Positions 18,023 to 27,912 of a stretch of 64,000 nucleotides of DNA are shown piece after piece (position 1 is the first letter of the stretch; each line of letters starts with the position of its first letter). The notes beneath the pieces were generated by a model. It saw only the letters and a program-made list of their open reading frames with translations. It searched no databases and was not told the origin of the DNA. A program made the translations under genes and the position numbers. The DNA comes from Methyloversatilis discipulorum (GTDB lineage Bacteria; Pseudomonadota; Gammaproteobacteria; Burkholderiales; Rhodocyclaceae): positions 108,679 to 172,678 of the forward strand of contig NZ_JADMJL010000038.1 of the NCBI RefSeq assembly GCF_018780585.1, read 5' to 3'.

Positions 18023-18433
18023 TCATATCGAATCTTCGACGCGACCACCCGCCAGGACATACCGGGCCAGCGCCTCGGCATCGGCGTGGGTGGCCCGGGT
18101 GGACTGCGGTGTACCGAAAGCCTGGACGAGCTTTGGCAGCATGGCCTCCAACTGGGCTCGCTTATCCGAATCCGGTTCGACGTGGATGAGCGCGAGCAAT
18201 GTGCCGCCAAGCGTCTCCTTGTGAGTCTTCAGCCAGACGCCGCGCTGAGCGCGATCGTCGAGAGTCTCTTCTGGCCCTCCCGCGACGTAGATAAGCACGA
18301 AGGGCTTTCCGCAGGCGACGAGTTCATCCATTTCCGCGCACCAGGCGCTGCTGTATCCGTTGTAGATGCTTGCGCCGTCGAAGCGGACGATGGGGAAATC
18401 GCTGGTGTCGTGAACTTTCGGTTGCTGGGACAT
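18023..18433 (-). CDS. hypothetical protein, 136 residues
   Basis: I do not recognise this family. The protein is soluble, with alternating strand and helix segments (FPIVRFDGASIYNGYS, CGKPFVLIYVAGGPEE, TLLALIHVEPDSDKRAQLEA). The layout resembles a small alpha/beta fold such as STAS or SpoIIAA-like proteins, but no key residues confirm this. No signal peptide or membrane segment is visible. Confidence 0.55.
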   Translation of the reverse strand: MSQQPKVHDTSDFPIVRFDGASIYNGYSSAWCAEMDELVACGKPFVLIYVAGGPEETLDDRAQRGVWLKTHKETLGGTLLALIHVEPDSDKRAQLEAMLPKLVQAFGTPQSTRATHADAEALARYVLAGGRVEDSI

Positions 18434-18550
18434 GATCCTGGACTCTCGCTATTAACGTCCTAACATCCTACCTTTGTTGAGAATTACTTGCAACTGAAAT
18501 GGGCATGGGCACACCGCCGTGCAGCGCCAAGTGACGGGCGAAATAAGGGC

Positions 18551-18581
18551 TTGACCTTCCAACAATGGGAGGCCCTACAGT
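18551..18581 (+). promoter_or_regulatory. CueR-like promoter with 19-bp spacer
   Basis: TTGACC and TACAGT are exactly 19 bp apart, and CCTTCC-N6-GGGAGG forms a dyad in the spacer. This is the form of CueR/MerR-type metal-activated promoters. The DUF305 gene starts 32 bp downstream. No intact MerR-family gene lies in the window, so a regulator elsewhere is needed. Confidence 0.7.
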
Positions 18582-18613
18582 GAACCCATCAACCTCATTC
18601 AAGGAGTTTTTTC

Positions 18614-19315
18614 ATGAAGGTCAACAAGTTCAGCCTCTTGTTCATTGCGGGCGCCGTCGTGGTCGCCGCCGGCCTGATGGCCGTCCAGAAGAAGGTGGTC
18701 GTCCCGTCGGGTGAAGCGATGCAGGCCAGTGCGGGCGGAGGTCACCAAGGGCACGCGATGCCCTCCAGCGCCTCGGCCAATGACAGTCCTTCCACGACCG
18801 CGTATCGCGCCGTGAACGACCAGATGCACGCCGGGATGGGAGCGCAGTTCACTGGCAACGCCGACGTCGATTTCATGCGTGGCATGATCCCGCACCACCA
18901 GGGCGCGATCGACATGGCCAAGGTGGCGCTGCAGTACGGCAAGGACCCGGAGGTTCACAAGCTGGCCCAGGAGGTCATCACCGTGCAGGAAGGCGAGATC
19001 GCCATGATGAACAAGTGGCTGGGCGACAACGGCCAGCAGGCGGCGGCCGGCAGCTCGGGCGATGCCTCGACGGCCGCCTACCGTGCCGGCAACGACCGCA
19101 TGCATGCGGACATGATGATCGACTTCAGCGGCGACGCCGATGTGGACTTCATGCGCGGCATGATCCCGCACCACCAGGGTGCGATCGACATGGCCAAGGT
19201 GGCGCTGCAGTACGGCAAGAACCCGGAGGTCCGCAAGTTGGCTCAGGAGGTCATCTCCGCGCAGGAAGGCGAGATCGCCATGATGAAGAGTTGGCTTGTC
19301 GCTCGGGGCAAGTGA
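18614..19315 (+). CDS. DUF305 protein with tandem duplicated domain
   Basis: A 233-residue exported protein with an N-terminal membrane or signal segment (residues 6-25), a His-rich linker ([10 protein letters not shown]) and two nearly identical DUF305 ferritin-like bundles (about 63-137 and 155-229). Each carries [20 protein letters not shown]. The two His and neighbouring Met and Asp residues are plausible metal ligands, and DUF305 proteins such as CopM bind copper. The CueR-like promoter supports a copper-stress role. The glutaredoxin gene follows after 10 bp. Confidence 0.85.
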   Translation: MKVNKFSLLFIAGAVVVAAGLMAVQKKVVVPSGEAMQASAGGGHQGHAMPSSASANDSPSTTAYRAVNDQMHAGMGAQFTGNADVDFMRGMIPHHQGAIDMAKVALQYGKDPEVHKLAQEVITVQEGEIAMMNKWLGDNGQQAAAGSSGDASTAAYRAGNDRMHADMMIDFSGDADVDFMRGMIPHHQGAIDMAKVALQYGKNPEVRKLAQEVISAQEGEIAMMKSWLVARGK

Positions 19316-19325
19316 AGGCACGACC

Positions 19326-19583
19326 ATGAACCAAGCCAACACCCCGCGCATCCTCATCTATAGCACTCCAACTTGCCCGGACTGCCGGGCACTAAAGGAG
19401 TGGTTGTCCCAGCAGGGCATCGCGTTTGAAGAGCGCGACCTGACCGACCCGAAGATTTCCGCGGAGGCCAAGTCACGAACCGGCGTGCGCGTGGCCCCGA
19501 TCACGATCGTCGGCGACGAGGTCTTCTATGGCACCTTCGCGAGCCAGAAGCCGAGGCTGATGAAGGCGCTCGGTCTTCAGTGA
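19326..19583 (+). CDS. glutaredoxin/NrdH-like protein
   Basis: An 85-residue thioredoxin-fold protein with active site C17-P-D-C20 and the cis-Pro segment GVRVAPITIVGDEVFYG. It would reduce or carry disulfides in the cytosol. It lies 10 bp after the DUF305 gene, so it is probably co-induced by metal stress, which oxidises thiols. Confidence 0.85.
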   Translation: MNQANTPRILIYSTPTCPDCRALKEWLSQQGIAFEERDLTDPKISAEAKSRTGVRVAPITIVGDEVFYGTFASQKPRLMKALGLQ

Positions 19584-19691
19584 GCCGCTGAAGGAAGACC
19601 GTGGTCACGGGCGGAGTCGCCGGTGCGGACCCCGGTCGGACCCTGTAAGCGCTGTTGTGGACGCGTCTGCACGCAAAGCTCAAGACCGTGA

Positions 19692-20630
<939 letters not shown>

Positions 20631-20634
20631 AGCC

Positions 20635-20663
20635 TGCCACCCGTTCAAACAGAACGTGTGGCA
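20635..20663. terminator. probable terminator between kdsA and relaxase gene
   Basis: TGCCACCCGTTC and GAACGTGTGGCA are 12-bp arms with one mismatch around a 5-base loop. The U-tract (CTTCCCCTCTT) is weak. It sits between convergent genes. Confidence 0.55.
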
Positions 20664-20680
20664 CTTCCCCTCTTAGTCGG

Positions 20681-22552
20681 CTATTTGAGCGACAGATAAG
20701 GATTGTTCGGTGGAACGGCATCGAATATGTGCGATGGGTCTTCGAGCAAATAGCCATGCACCTGGCGCGTTTTGCGCGGTCCCATGACCTCGCACGTCCT
20801 GATGTTCAGACCCGATGGCTGTTTCCTGTGGAGTCCGAGTTTTTCAAAGCGCTTCTGCACCCACTGCCAGTCCTGCAGGGCCGCGTCCTTCGCAAGCGGC
20901 CCAATGGTTGGATGCTCTTGTGCGTAGCGCTGGAAAACACCAGGGCTGATCAGGTAAACCGTGTCGGACACGGTATGTACCAGGGCCTTGGCGTCATTGA
21001 TGATGAGCTTGCGGGTCTGGACGGCCTGTTTCAGCCAGGCCATGAAATGCTCGCCCGATGGCCGCCCGGTAAATGAGGCGAAATCGTGCGGCGCAGGCGC
21101 GGCGGTCGGCGCCGAAGGACCTGGGGCCGATGCGGGAGGGTCGAGCGGCACCGCTGCATCGTCGGCACCCTCTGGCGGGGCTTCGACGGACTGCTCCGGC
21201 TCAGGCGTTGTCTCGAACATCGCCAGCATGCTTTCCAGTGGGTCGGCCGGATTGCGCTGCGTGCTGGGAGGTATGGCGTGACTTCCGCCCGACTGATCTG
21301 GACGGCTGCTTGCTGCGGGCTCCTTCTCCGTTGCCACCGCTGCTCCAGGTAGCAATGCAGCGTCGGGTGCGGACGGGCGCGGCCCGTCCTCGGCCTCGCC
21401 GGCGTTGTCCACGGTCACGGTTCCCGCAAATGGGCTGGGTCGCTCCGAGGGCTCCCAGATCAGCGCCGGGGCCAGGCGCAGGAGCGTGAAGGCATGGGAC
21501 CAGCCACTCTCACTGGTAATAGTTGCGCGCCAGATGGCCTTGCCGGAGGCGGTGGGCTGCAACATGGCATGATCCTGTAGCACGTTGAACACGGCCGTGT
21601 TGTTCGCGGGGATGCCATCGACCCCCTGGGACAGCAGGTGCGCGCGCAGCTTGTCCGAGACTGTCTTGCTCACCAGCCACAGCGCGTCCTCGGTGAGCCA
21701 GCCATCGGAGGCCTCCGGCTGGTTCAGTTTCAGCTCTTCCTTGAGCAGGTAGCGCAGCCCGTTGACCAGCTTGCGTTGGAGCGAGTGCTTGGGCGCGGCC
21801 ATGGCGCGCGCGGGATCGCCGCCCAGCTCCTGGGCGACGGAGGCGCGGTCGGCCTGCACGACAAGCTCGCCCAGAACCCCGGCGTGCTCGTACTGCCCAG
21901 CCAAGACGTAGAGCAGCGGCGCCCACAAGGATGGATAGCCACTGAGCCAGTCCAGCAGATCGCGATTGAGCAATTGCTGGTACAGCAAGCCTGTCGCGGC
22001 GCTATGAAGCCGGTACTCGCGGTCGTCGCGGTAGCGGAAGCGGTACGGTTGGCGCAGCGGGCCGTGCCATGGGTGCCAGGTGCTGCCGTCGGCCAGCTCG
22101 ACGTGCAGATCGACGGCCACCTTGCCGATGTCATGGAGCAGTGCGGCATAGGCGACGGCCGCAGTCCAGGCTTCGGCCTGCGCCGCCTGGTCTTCGGGGC
22201 TGGCCCCGATGGGCAGCAGATGGGACTGCCGCAGCTTTAGGCTGTAGGCGACGATTTCGAGGCCATGGTCGAGCATGCCGCCCGGGTAGGCATGGTGATG
22301 CGCTTCGGAAGCCGGGAAGGCCTGGACCAGCTCGGCGTAGCGCTCCAGCGGCGCGCGGTACAGGGAGGCGAACTGCTTGCGCGAAAGCGAGGTGCGCTGC
22401 CAGATGTGTTCCAGCAGCTTCTGCCGGCGCGGGGTGGCGAGCAACGATGCGGCCGACTCCGGCCGCATCAACCCTTTCGGGAGGTCGGTGGCGGGTGCTG
22501 GCGACGGCGCGGCAGCGACCGGGGGCCGTTTTCGCTGGAACAGGGAGAGCAT
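20681..22552 (-). CDS. TraI-like MobH-family relaxase, PFGI-1 class
   Basis: This 623-residue protein is expected to nick oriT and pilot the ICE strand. Residues 35-270 form the TraI_2 domain with HHHAYPGGMLDHGLE and the HD-type metal motif LLHDIGK, hallmarks of MobH relaxases. The middle (about 390-490) is a low-complexity Ala/Pro linker. The last 120 residues match the TraI_2 C-terminal DNA-binding region (NDAKALVHTVSDTVYLISP). It is transcribed leftward, away from the toxin-antitoxin pair. Confidence 0.92.
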   Translation of the reverse strand: MLSLFQRKRPPVAAAPSPAPATDLPKGLMRPESAASLLATPRRQKLLEHIWQRTSLSRKQFASLYRAPLERYAELVQAFPASEAHHHAYPGGMLDHGLEIVAYSLKLRQSHLLPIGASPEDQAAQAEAWTAAVAYAALLHDIGKVAVDLHVELADGSTWHPWHGPLRQPYRFRYRDDREYRLHSAATGLLYQQLLNRDLLDWLSGYPSLWAPLLYVLAGQYEHAGVLGELVVQADRASVAQELGGDPARAMAAPKHSLQRKLVNGLRYLLKEELKLNQPEASDGWLTEDALWLVSKTVSDKLRAHLLSQGVDGIPANNTAVFNVLQDHAMLQPTASGKAIWRATITSESGWSHAFTLLRLAPALIWEPSERPSPFAGTVTVDNAGEAEDGPRPSAPDAALLPGAAVATEKEPAASSRPDQSGGSHAIPPSTQRNPADPLESMLAMFETTPEPEQSVEAPPEGADDAAVPLDPPASAPGPSAPTAAPAPHDFASFTGRPSGEHFMAWLKQAVQTRKLIINDAKALVHTVSDTVYLISPGVFQRYAQEHPTIGPLAKDAALQDWQWVQKRFEKLGLHRKQPSGLNIRTCEVMGPRKTRQVHGYLLEDPSHIFDAVPPNNPYLSLK

Positions 22553-22868
22553 GTCGGTGTCCTGATGGCGGGCCGGGCGGGAGGCCTTTTGGCCTTTTCA
22601 AGGTAGGGCCTTTCCCCTTGCACCCCATTCCCTTGCCGTTTCGACCCTTTGGCCTTTAACCGTTTCGGTATAGCGGGGCCTGGGCTGCGGCTCCAGCGTC
22701 AATGCGGAACCCGCACGAATGGATTAGACGGCGACCTGGCGCTGGGCCCCGGCCTATGCTGCCGGGGCGCTACACCGCCAGGTAGGCTCCCACCCGGGCG
22801 ACTAAGTTGACAAATGCGACAAAGGAGACTAGAGTGAATCCTGTCTCAAACCTACCTGGGAGCTGACC
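22553..22868. other. non-coding region between relaxase and RES module
   Basis: This 316-bp stretch holds no convincing gene. It contains inverted arms CCAGGTAGG (22778-22786) and CCTACCTGG (22851-22859) around a promoter, and repeated GGCCTTT-type tracts near 22587-22655. Its place directly upstream of the relaxase start makes it a candidate for oriT or for relaxase control, but no nick site could be recognised. Confidence 0.4.
22807..22835 (+). promoter_or_regulatory. sigma70-like promoter of the Xre/RES operon
   Basis: TTGACA and TAGAGT are separated by 17 bp, 34 bp before the antitoxin start codon. The flanking inverted arms (22778 and 22851) could be the autoregulatory operator. Confidence 0.6.
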
Positions 22869-23495
22869 ATGCCCACTGCGATCGAATTCATTGCCGACCG
22901 GCTGCCGCGAGTCACGGTGGAGGATGTGCGACGCTTCGCCGATACCGTCGAAATCCGGGATGCACCGGCGTTCGCGGCTGAGTTGCAGGCGTTCATCCAC
23001 GAGCGCGTGGAGGCGGTGACGCTGCCCGCCAACCTGGAAGGTGAAACGGTGGCGCAGGCCTTGCAGCGCAAGGCGGCCGCGTTGCGCTCCGACACGCGCT
23101 GGACACCGGCTGAAACCGATGTCCAGCGAGGCCGCGCCTTGCTGCTGGAAGCCTTCAACCAGCCGGACAACCTGCCGCCTGCCGAGTTCGCCAAGCTGGC
23201 GGACAAGTCGCGCCAGCAAATCTACAAGGACATCCTCGCCCGTCGGCTGCTGGCGCTGAACGTGGGGCCGCGCGGCCAGAAGCTGCCCGACTGGCAGCTC
23301 GACCCGGTGAAGCAGCAGTTGACCCAAACCGTGCTCCAGGAGGTCGAGGGCATCGACCACTGGACGATCTACCGCGCGCTGTCCGAACCCCTCGAAGGCC
23401 TGGGTGGTCGCTCGCCCGTGGATGCGGTGACGCATGGCACGATCGATGACGTGGCCGAGGCCGTGTTCAACGTGCTGGGCGTCCAGGTGCATTGA
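22869..23495 (+). CDS. Xre/MbcA/ParS-type antitoxin
   Basis: A 208-residue protein whose C-terminus has the DUF2384-type signature LGGRSPVDAVTHGTIDDVAEA, typical of antitoxins paired with RES toxins. The central region (PAEFAKLADKSRQQIYKDILARRLLAL) looks like a DNA-binding helix set. It would bind and silence the RES toxin and repress its own promoter. The toxin gene follows after 12 bp. Confidence 0.8.
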   Translation: MPTAIEFIADRLPRVTVEDVRRFADTVEIRDAPAFAAELQAFIHERVEAVTLPANLEGETVAQALQRKAAALRSDTRWTPAETDVQRGRALLLEAFNQPDNLPPAEFAKLADKSRQQIYKDILARRLLALNVGPRGQKLPDWQLDPVKQQLTQTVLQEVEGIDHWTIYRALSEPLEGLGGRSPVDAVTHGTIDDVAEAVFNVLGVQVH

Positions 23496-23507
23496 AGCGA
23501 GACCGCC

Positions 23508-24140
23508 ATGAGCCACGAGCTGCCTTCGTTCCTGATCGATGCCGGTGAACTGCTCCAGCATGTGAGCCGCGTCGTCTATCGGGGCAGCCCGCTGTACTAT
23601 GGCCGCAGCAGCACGAATCGCTACGATGACCCAGCGGGGGCCTACGGCGTGCTCTACCTGGGGCGCGACCTGCCCACGGCGCTGATGGAGTCGGTGTTTC
23701 ACAAGCACCAGTGGCTTGCGGACACGCAACGCTCGATCGCGCTGAAAGAAGTCCAAGCCCGGATGGTGCGCGCAGTAGGCGTGATGGACGACGTGTTTCT
23801 GGCCGATCTCACGGCGCAGGGCGTCATAGCGGGCTACTTCGGCCTGAACCTGGAGCAGTTGGCCAGCCGCGACTACACGCACACACAGCGGGTGTCCGCC
23901 CAGGTGCATGCGATGCTCGGAGATGATGGCCAGGCGCTGTTCGACGGGGTGCTCTATCCGTCGCGCAACAACTATCCCGCCAAGAGCATCGCCCTGTTCG
24001 AGCGTGCGGGAGCGAAGGTTGGCGTCATCGAGGACATCGACCTGGTGGACCATGTGGACTGGCCGCGTTTCGTTGTTACCTACCGCATCGGCGTTGAACC
24101 CGACCCCGGCCCGGTGGGGCCGGATGACGAAGCGTCCTGA
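23508..24140 (+). CDS. RES-domain toxin (NAD+ phosphorylase family)
   Basis: A 210-residue RES protein. The conserved residues are in YRGSPLYYG (R25), NRYDDPAGAYGVLYLG, ALMESVF (E61) and LYPSRNNYPAKSIALFE (Ser). RES toxins destroy NAD+ and stop growth when the antitoxin is lost, so the pair would stabilise the ICE or act in defence. All key residues are present, so the toxin is probably active. Confidence 0.88.
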   Translation: MSHELPSFLIDAGELLQHVSRVVYRGSPLYYGRSSTNRYDDPAGAYGVLYLGRDLPTALMESVFHKHQWLADTQRSIALKEVQARMVRAVGVMDDVFLADLTAQGVIAGYFGLNLEQLASRDYTHTQRVSAQVHAMLGDDGQALFDGVLYPSRNNYPAKSIALFERAGAKVGVIEDIDLVDHVDWPRFVVTYRIGVEPDPGPVGPDDEAS

Positions 24141-24224
24141 AGCAGCAAGAAAACACATTGAAGCCGCAAACCGAATGAAGTGGAGCAAACTGGAATAGGC
24201 ATTCCTCAACAGCAGGAGACGACC

Positions 24225-24590
24225 ATGAACACGACGACCCGCACCAGCACCGCAGAACGCCTCGGCCGCGCCTTTGGCCGCGGATGGCGTGCCTATGCGC
24301 GACGCGAACGGCGGGCGTCGAACTGGTTGGTGTCCAAGGGCATGCCGCGAGCTGGCGCTACCGCGCTCGTGTGGGTAGCCAAGCTGGCTGTACTGGGGGT
24401 GCTGCTCTACGTTGCGTTTTGGTTTGCACTCGTGATGCTGGGCGTTGCGGCGGCGGGATGGGCTGCTGCTGCAAATACTTCGGATGAGGACGAGTGGCCT
24501 TTCACCGACCTCACCGAGCTGCGCAAGACGCCGGGCTACGATCCCAACCTGTACAACGACACGTCGCACGAGTTGTACACCGACGACTGA
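24225..24590 (+). CDS. DUF3742-type ICE membrane protein
   Basis: A 121-residue protein with an Arg-rich start (RLGRAFGRGWRAYARRERRA), one long hydrophobic segment (residues about 48-80) and an acidic tail. This is the pattern of DUF3742 proteins found next to TraG_N genes in ICEs. The ATG at 24225 has AGGAG upstream. Function is unknown. It converges on TraG_N with an 11-bp gap. Confidence 0.7.
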   Translation: MNTTTRTSTAERLGRAFGRGWRAYARRERRASNWLVSKGMPRAGATALVWVAKLAVLGVLLYVAFWFALVMLGVAAAGWAAAANTSDEDEWPFTDLTELRKTPGYDPNLYNDTSHELYTDD

Positions 24591-24601
24591 CCGGCCTCGC
24601 G

Positions 24602-26122
24602 CTATTTCAGTTTTCCTCCGGTGAGCGCCCCGGCACCCTTGCCGCCAGCTTGGCCGGCGCTCTTGCTGCCATCGGAAAGTCCCTGGATGACGTGCCCGGC
24701 CCGAATCCCAACCCAGGTAAGGCTCGCCAGCCAGAATCCCGGCAGAACCAGGAACATCGTGCCCATGACGAACATCAGGAGCATGTCGCCGAAGGCGTTG
24801 TTCAACCCTACCAGCGGGTCAAAGTTGGTGTGCGGCCGGTTCCAGCCAAAGCCCCAGCCATAAAGCGCGTCCAGAATCGTTGAATCGATCCAGCGTGCGA
24901 GCTGGAACCAGAAGTCCGTGAAGAACAGCGCGAACTGCACGACGCTGACGGTGACGACCGTCTTCAGGTCGTAGGTGCCCACAACCAGCACGAGCGGGAT
25001 GCAGATGACCAGCGCCATCTTCAGTAAGGCGAGGATCATGGGCAGGGATTGGCGCACGACATCCATGGCAGGAAACGCGGCAATCGCGCCGACTGCCATC
25101 CCCACGTCGCCCGTGGCGCGCGTCACGATGTTCGGCAGGGTCTTGTCGATCTGGCCGCCGTAGTCCGTATAGACGCTGCCCTGGTTCAGTTTCTGCTGCC
25201 GCGGTGACGCGATGGCGCGGATCACCGAATCGTCCACCTCGGCCCGGCTGAGGAACCCGGCCCAGCCCGCCAGGCGATTCAGCAGGGTCGGGTCCACTTG
25301 CCCCAGCAGCCGCGCGCGCAGGCCGTTGCTGCCGTCTGACCACCACTGCCTGCAGGTCGGGTAGCCGCCACCATTGGCAACCTGCGCGAGGCCTGCATCG
25401 CGGGTGTCGTCATAGGGCCATGCCTCGCGCGCCGTGCTGGAGCGGTAGCTGTCGTAGTAGCCACCCGTGTCCGTGAAAAAGCGCGAGCCGATCCAGGTTA
25501 CGTCGTGCATCTGCTGCTCATCGAGATCCGGGCGCTGCATGAACAATTTGGCCCGCGCAGGCCCATAGCAATCCCGCGAGAAGTCCGCGACCTCCTGAGC
25601 CAGTACCGGGTCGTCAATGCGGGTCGCGTCGATCTCCATCCTCATCTGCCGCAGGTCCGTACCGCACGGGATCGCCGCTACCGAGGCGCTCGTGACGGCG
25701 CGCGAGAGCGCGTGCATGAAAGCCCACCAGACCGGCACCTTCGCCGACTGGTTGTTGATGGTGCTGAAGGACTGCGACCAGCCGGTTTCCGTGGGCTGCG
25801 GCACGCTGACCTGGCACTGCGCCGAGCGCGAGCTGTCGTACTGGATGGTGCTGAGGTCCACGTCGATGAACGGAATGCCCGCGAACATCACCACCACGAT
25901 CGCGACGAACACCCGGTTCTCGATACGGGCGGCACTCAGAACGCCTTTGTTGCCCTCGTCAGCGCCTTCCGCGCGGGCCTTCAGCCACTCCTGCACGACG
26001 ATGGCGACGAAAGGCAGCGCGAACACCCCGCTGGACACCAGCACGGCCCAGATACCGTTGTTGACGATCCAGGACACGAGGGTGAGGTAGTACTCCAGAT
26101 AGTCGGTCGTGAAGAGCGTCAT
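24602..26122 (-). CDS. TraG N-terminal-type conjugation protein
   Basis: A 506-residue inner-membrane protein with hydrophobic segments near the N-terminus (residues 15-45, 75-90) and several between about 335 and 480. A periplasmic middle part contains several Cys residues. In F-like systems TraG_N acts in pilus assembly and mating-pair stabilisation. It is the first of the leftward-read block that also contains the PFL_4711-4709 genes, 15 bp from its upstream neighbour. Confidence 0.85.
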   Translation of the reverse strand: MTLFTTDYLEYYLTLVSWIVNNGIWAVLVSSGVFALPFVAIVVQEWLKARAEGADEGNKGVLSAARIENRVFVAIVVVMFAGIPFIDVDLSTIQYDSSRSAQCQVSVPQPTETGWSQSFSTINNQSAKVPVWWAFMHALSRAVTSASVAAIPCGTDLRQMRMEIDATRIDDPVLAQEVADFSRDCYGPARAKLFMQRPDLDEQQMHDVTWIGSRFFTDTGGYYDSYRSSTAREAWPYDDTRDAGLAQVANGGGYPTCRQWWSDGSNGLRARLLGQVDPTLLNRLAGWAGFLSRAEVDDSVIRAIASPRQQKLNQGSVYTDYGGQIDKTLPNIVTRATGDVGMAVGAIAAFPAMDVVRQSLPMILALLKMALVICIPLVLVVGTYDLKTVVTVSVVQFALFFTDFWFQLARWIDSTILDALYGWGFGWNRPHTNFDPLVGLNNAFGDMLLMFVMGTMFLVLPGFWLASLTWVGIRAGHVIQGLSDGSKSAGQAGGKGAGALTGGKLK

Positions 26123-26137
26123 GGCCCCGATCTCCCC

Positions 26138-26509
26138 TCAAGCGGCCTGCATCAACAGGCTGGCTTCCAGCGCGACGATGGCGACGACGCCGGCGACCTC
26201 GGTACGGATCAGCCGGCGCCGCGCCTGCCCATCTGTCCCGCTTTGGTCTTCGCGGGCCAGCACCCGGCGGCGCATCCAGAACCATCCATAGGCCGTTGCC
26301 GCGTACACGCACAGCCGCCAGATGAAGAAATACCCTGCGGAGGCCGCCAGCCACCGTTCCCAGCCTGCAACGCTGCCGACCAGGTTGATGCCCGCGACGT
26401 TCGCCCCCACTGCGGCGGCAACGATAAGCACCAGCCACAGCAGCGTCTTCGCCGCGCGCCGGCTGAACAACCAGCGCAGCGGCCGCCAGGCCATGCGCGC
26501 CGGGCTCAT
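26138..26509 (-). CDS. small ICE membrane protein, 123 residues
   Basis: Three or four hydrophobic segments (LLWLVLIVAAAVGANV, AASAGYFFIWRLCVYAAT, VAGVVAIVALEASLL) separated by Arg-rich loops indicate an inner-membrane protein with a positive interior. The gene overlaps the stop of the PFL_4711-type gene by 4 bp and precedes TraG_N, so it belongs to the conjugation operon. I do not recognise a named family. Confidence 0.65.
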   Translation of the reverse strand: MSPARMAWRPLRWLFSRRAAKTLLWLVLIVAAAVGANVAGINLVGSVAGWERWLAASAGYFFIWRLCVYAATAYGWFWMRRRVLAREDQSGTDGQARRRLIRTEVAGVVAIVALEASLLMQAA

Positions 26510-27903
26510 GGCCGACTCCCCGGATTGCCCTTCTGGAGCTGGTCGAGACGGTCCGGCACAGGATCGCCCTCGTAGATGCCGCGCGAACCGGCCGCGCGCG
26601 CGCCGTGGCGCTGGATGATCGCCATGGGCGAGTTGTTCGCCAGTTCGCGCCGCAGCTCCAGTTCGGTCTTGAGGTTGCGAATCTCACGGTCGAGCGTGTC
26701 GCTCTCGTGGTTCACCGCCTCCACGGCAAGTTCGTTCGCCGCGACGTTGGGCTCCTTCTTGCCCGTGAGCAGCGTGCGCTGCAGCAGCAGCGCTTTCTCC
26801 AGCACGGATGCCAGCGCGACCTCGGACGCGAGGCGCTGCGACAGCAGGTGCTGGTCGGGCTCGTCGCGCAGCGCCTCGATCACGCCGCGCGTGATCGGCA
26901 GCGACGCACTGCCAGCTTCGCGCAGGTTCTCCGGCGTCGTGTTCTTGGCCTTGGTTACCAGGTCCTGGAGCGCCTGCAGCTTGGCGTCGTACTCCTCCTG
27001 GATCAGCGGCGTGAGCCCGACGCCCGGCGTCGTCTCGGTCTTGGTGCAGGCATCGCACGTGCGCTGCTCCTTCTCGCCGAGCACGCGCGTGGCCCACTCG
27101 ACGGCAGCCTGCGGCGAGGTCCAGGTCTGGCACGAGAGACTGCTGCAACTGGCCGGCGCAATGGACGAGGTGTCGGTCACGCCGCGGCCGTTGACCAGGT
27201 TGTAGCCAGCGCGGGTGACATCGCCGACGACCTTGATCGCGGGCTGGCCGGAGCCGCCCGCGTTGCTGCCCCCGACCCACGGCACGCCGTCATTGCCGCG
27301 GCGCGTCTCGGCCTGCTCGATGGCCGAGACCGCATCCGTGCTCGACACGGCATCGCGCAGCGCCAGCCCTTCGGCCATCTGGCTCCAGCCGAGTTGGCCG
27401 CCCGCCGTTTCGGCCATCTTCTCGGCCATGGCACGGCACGTCAGCTTGCTGCGGTCGAAATCCAGCCGCGCCTGCAGCACGCCATTGGTGAGCAGGTTGT
27501 ACAGACCGGGATCGGCCCGCTGGATGATCAGTGCGGGCAACGATGCCACCGCACTGGTGGCACTCTGGATCACCGACGACATGATTTGCTGGAAGCCGTT
27601 GGTAATGCCGTTAAGTTGGTTCTTCAACGTGGTCTGGATGCTCATGTCGCCGCAGATCAAGTTGCTGTTCCAACCCACGCCGACACCGATGGAGCGCATG
27701 CCGGCTGCACGTCCCATCGACACGGCGTTGCCGCCACCGATCGAGTACATGACGTCATCGCCGATGACGCTGCCGCTGGTCTGGTATCCCAGTTGACCCC
27801 AGGCCACGCCGCTGCCCAGCGCGAGCGCGCCGGCCAGTGCCAGGACGATCTCCGTGCGACGTACCCGGCGGGAGAACGGATTGAATGCAGGACGGAACTT
27901 CAT
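26506..27903 (-). CDS. ICE conjugation protein, PFL_4711 family
   Basis: A 465-residue exported protein with signal peptide (ALAGALALGSGVAWGQ). Its periplasmic body starts with GYQTSGSVIGDDVMYSIGGG, contains a CxxC (TCDACTKTE) and has a coiled-coil C-terminal third. This is the TIGR03755 pattern, related in position to TraH of F-like systems. It is needed for the mating channel by analogy. It follows the PFL_4710-type gene by 9 bp. Confidence 0.85.
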   Translation of the reverse strand: MKFRPAFNPFSRRVRRTEIVLALAGALALGSGVAWGQLGYQTSGSVIGDDVMYSIGGGNAVSMGRAAGMRSIGVGVGWNSNLICGDMSIQTTLKNQLNGITNGFQQIMSSVIQSATSAVASLPALIIQRADPGLYNLLTNGVLQARLDFDRSKLTCRAMAEKMAETAGGQLGWSQMAEGLALRDAVSSTDAVSAIEQAETRRGNDGVPWVGGSNAGGSGQPAIKVVGDVTRAGYNLVNGRGVTDTSSIAPASCSSLSCQTWTSPQAAVEWATRVLGEKEQRTCDACTKTETTPGVGLTPLIQEEYDAKLQALQDLVTKAKNTTPENLREAGSASLPITRGVIEALRDEPDQHLLSQRLASEVALASVLEKALLLQRTLLTGKKEPNVAANELAVEAVNHESDTLDREIRNLKTELELRRELANNSPMAIIQRHGARAAGSRGIYEGDPVPDRLDQLQKGNPGSRP

Positions 27904-27912
27904 GGCACCCCC

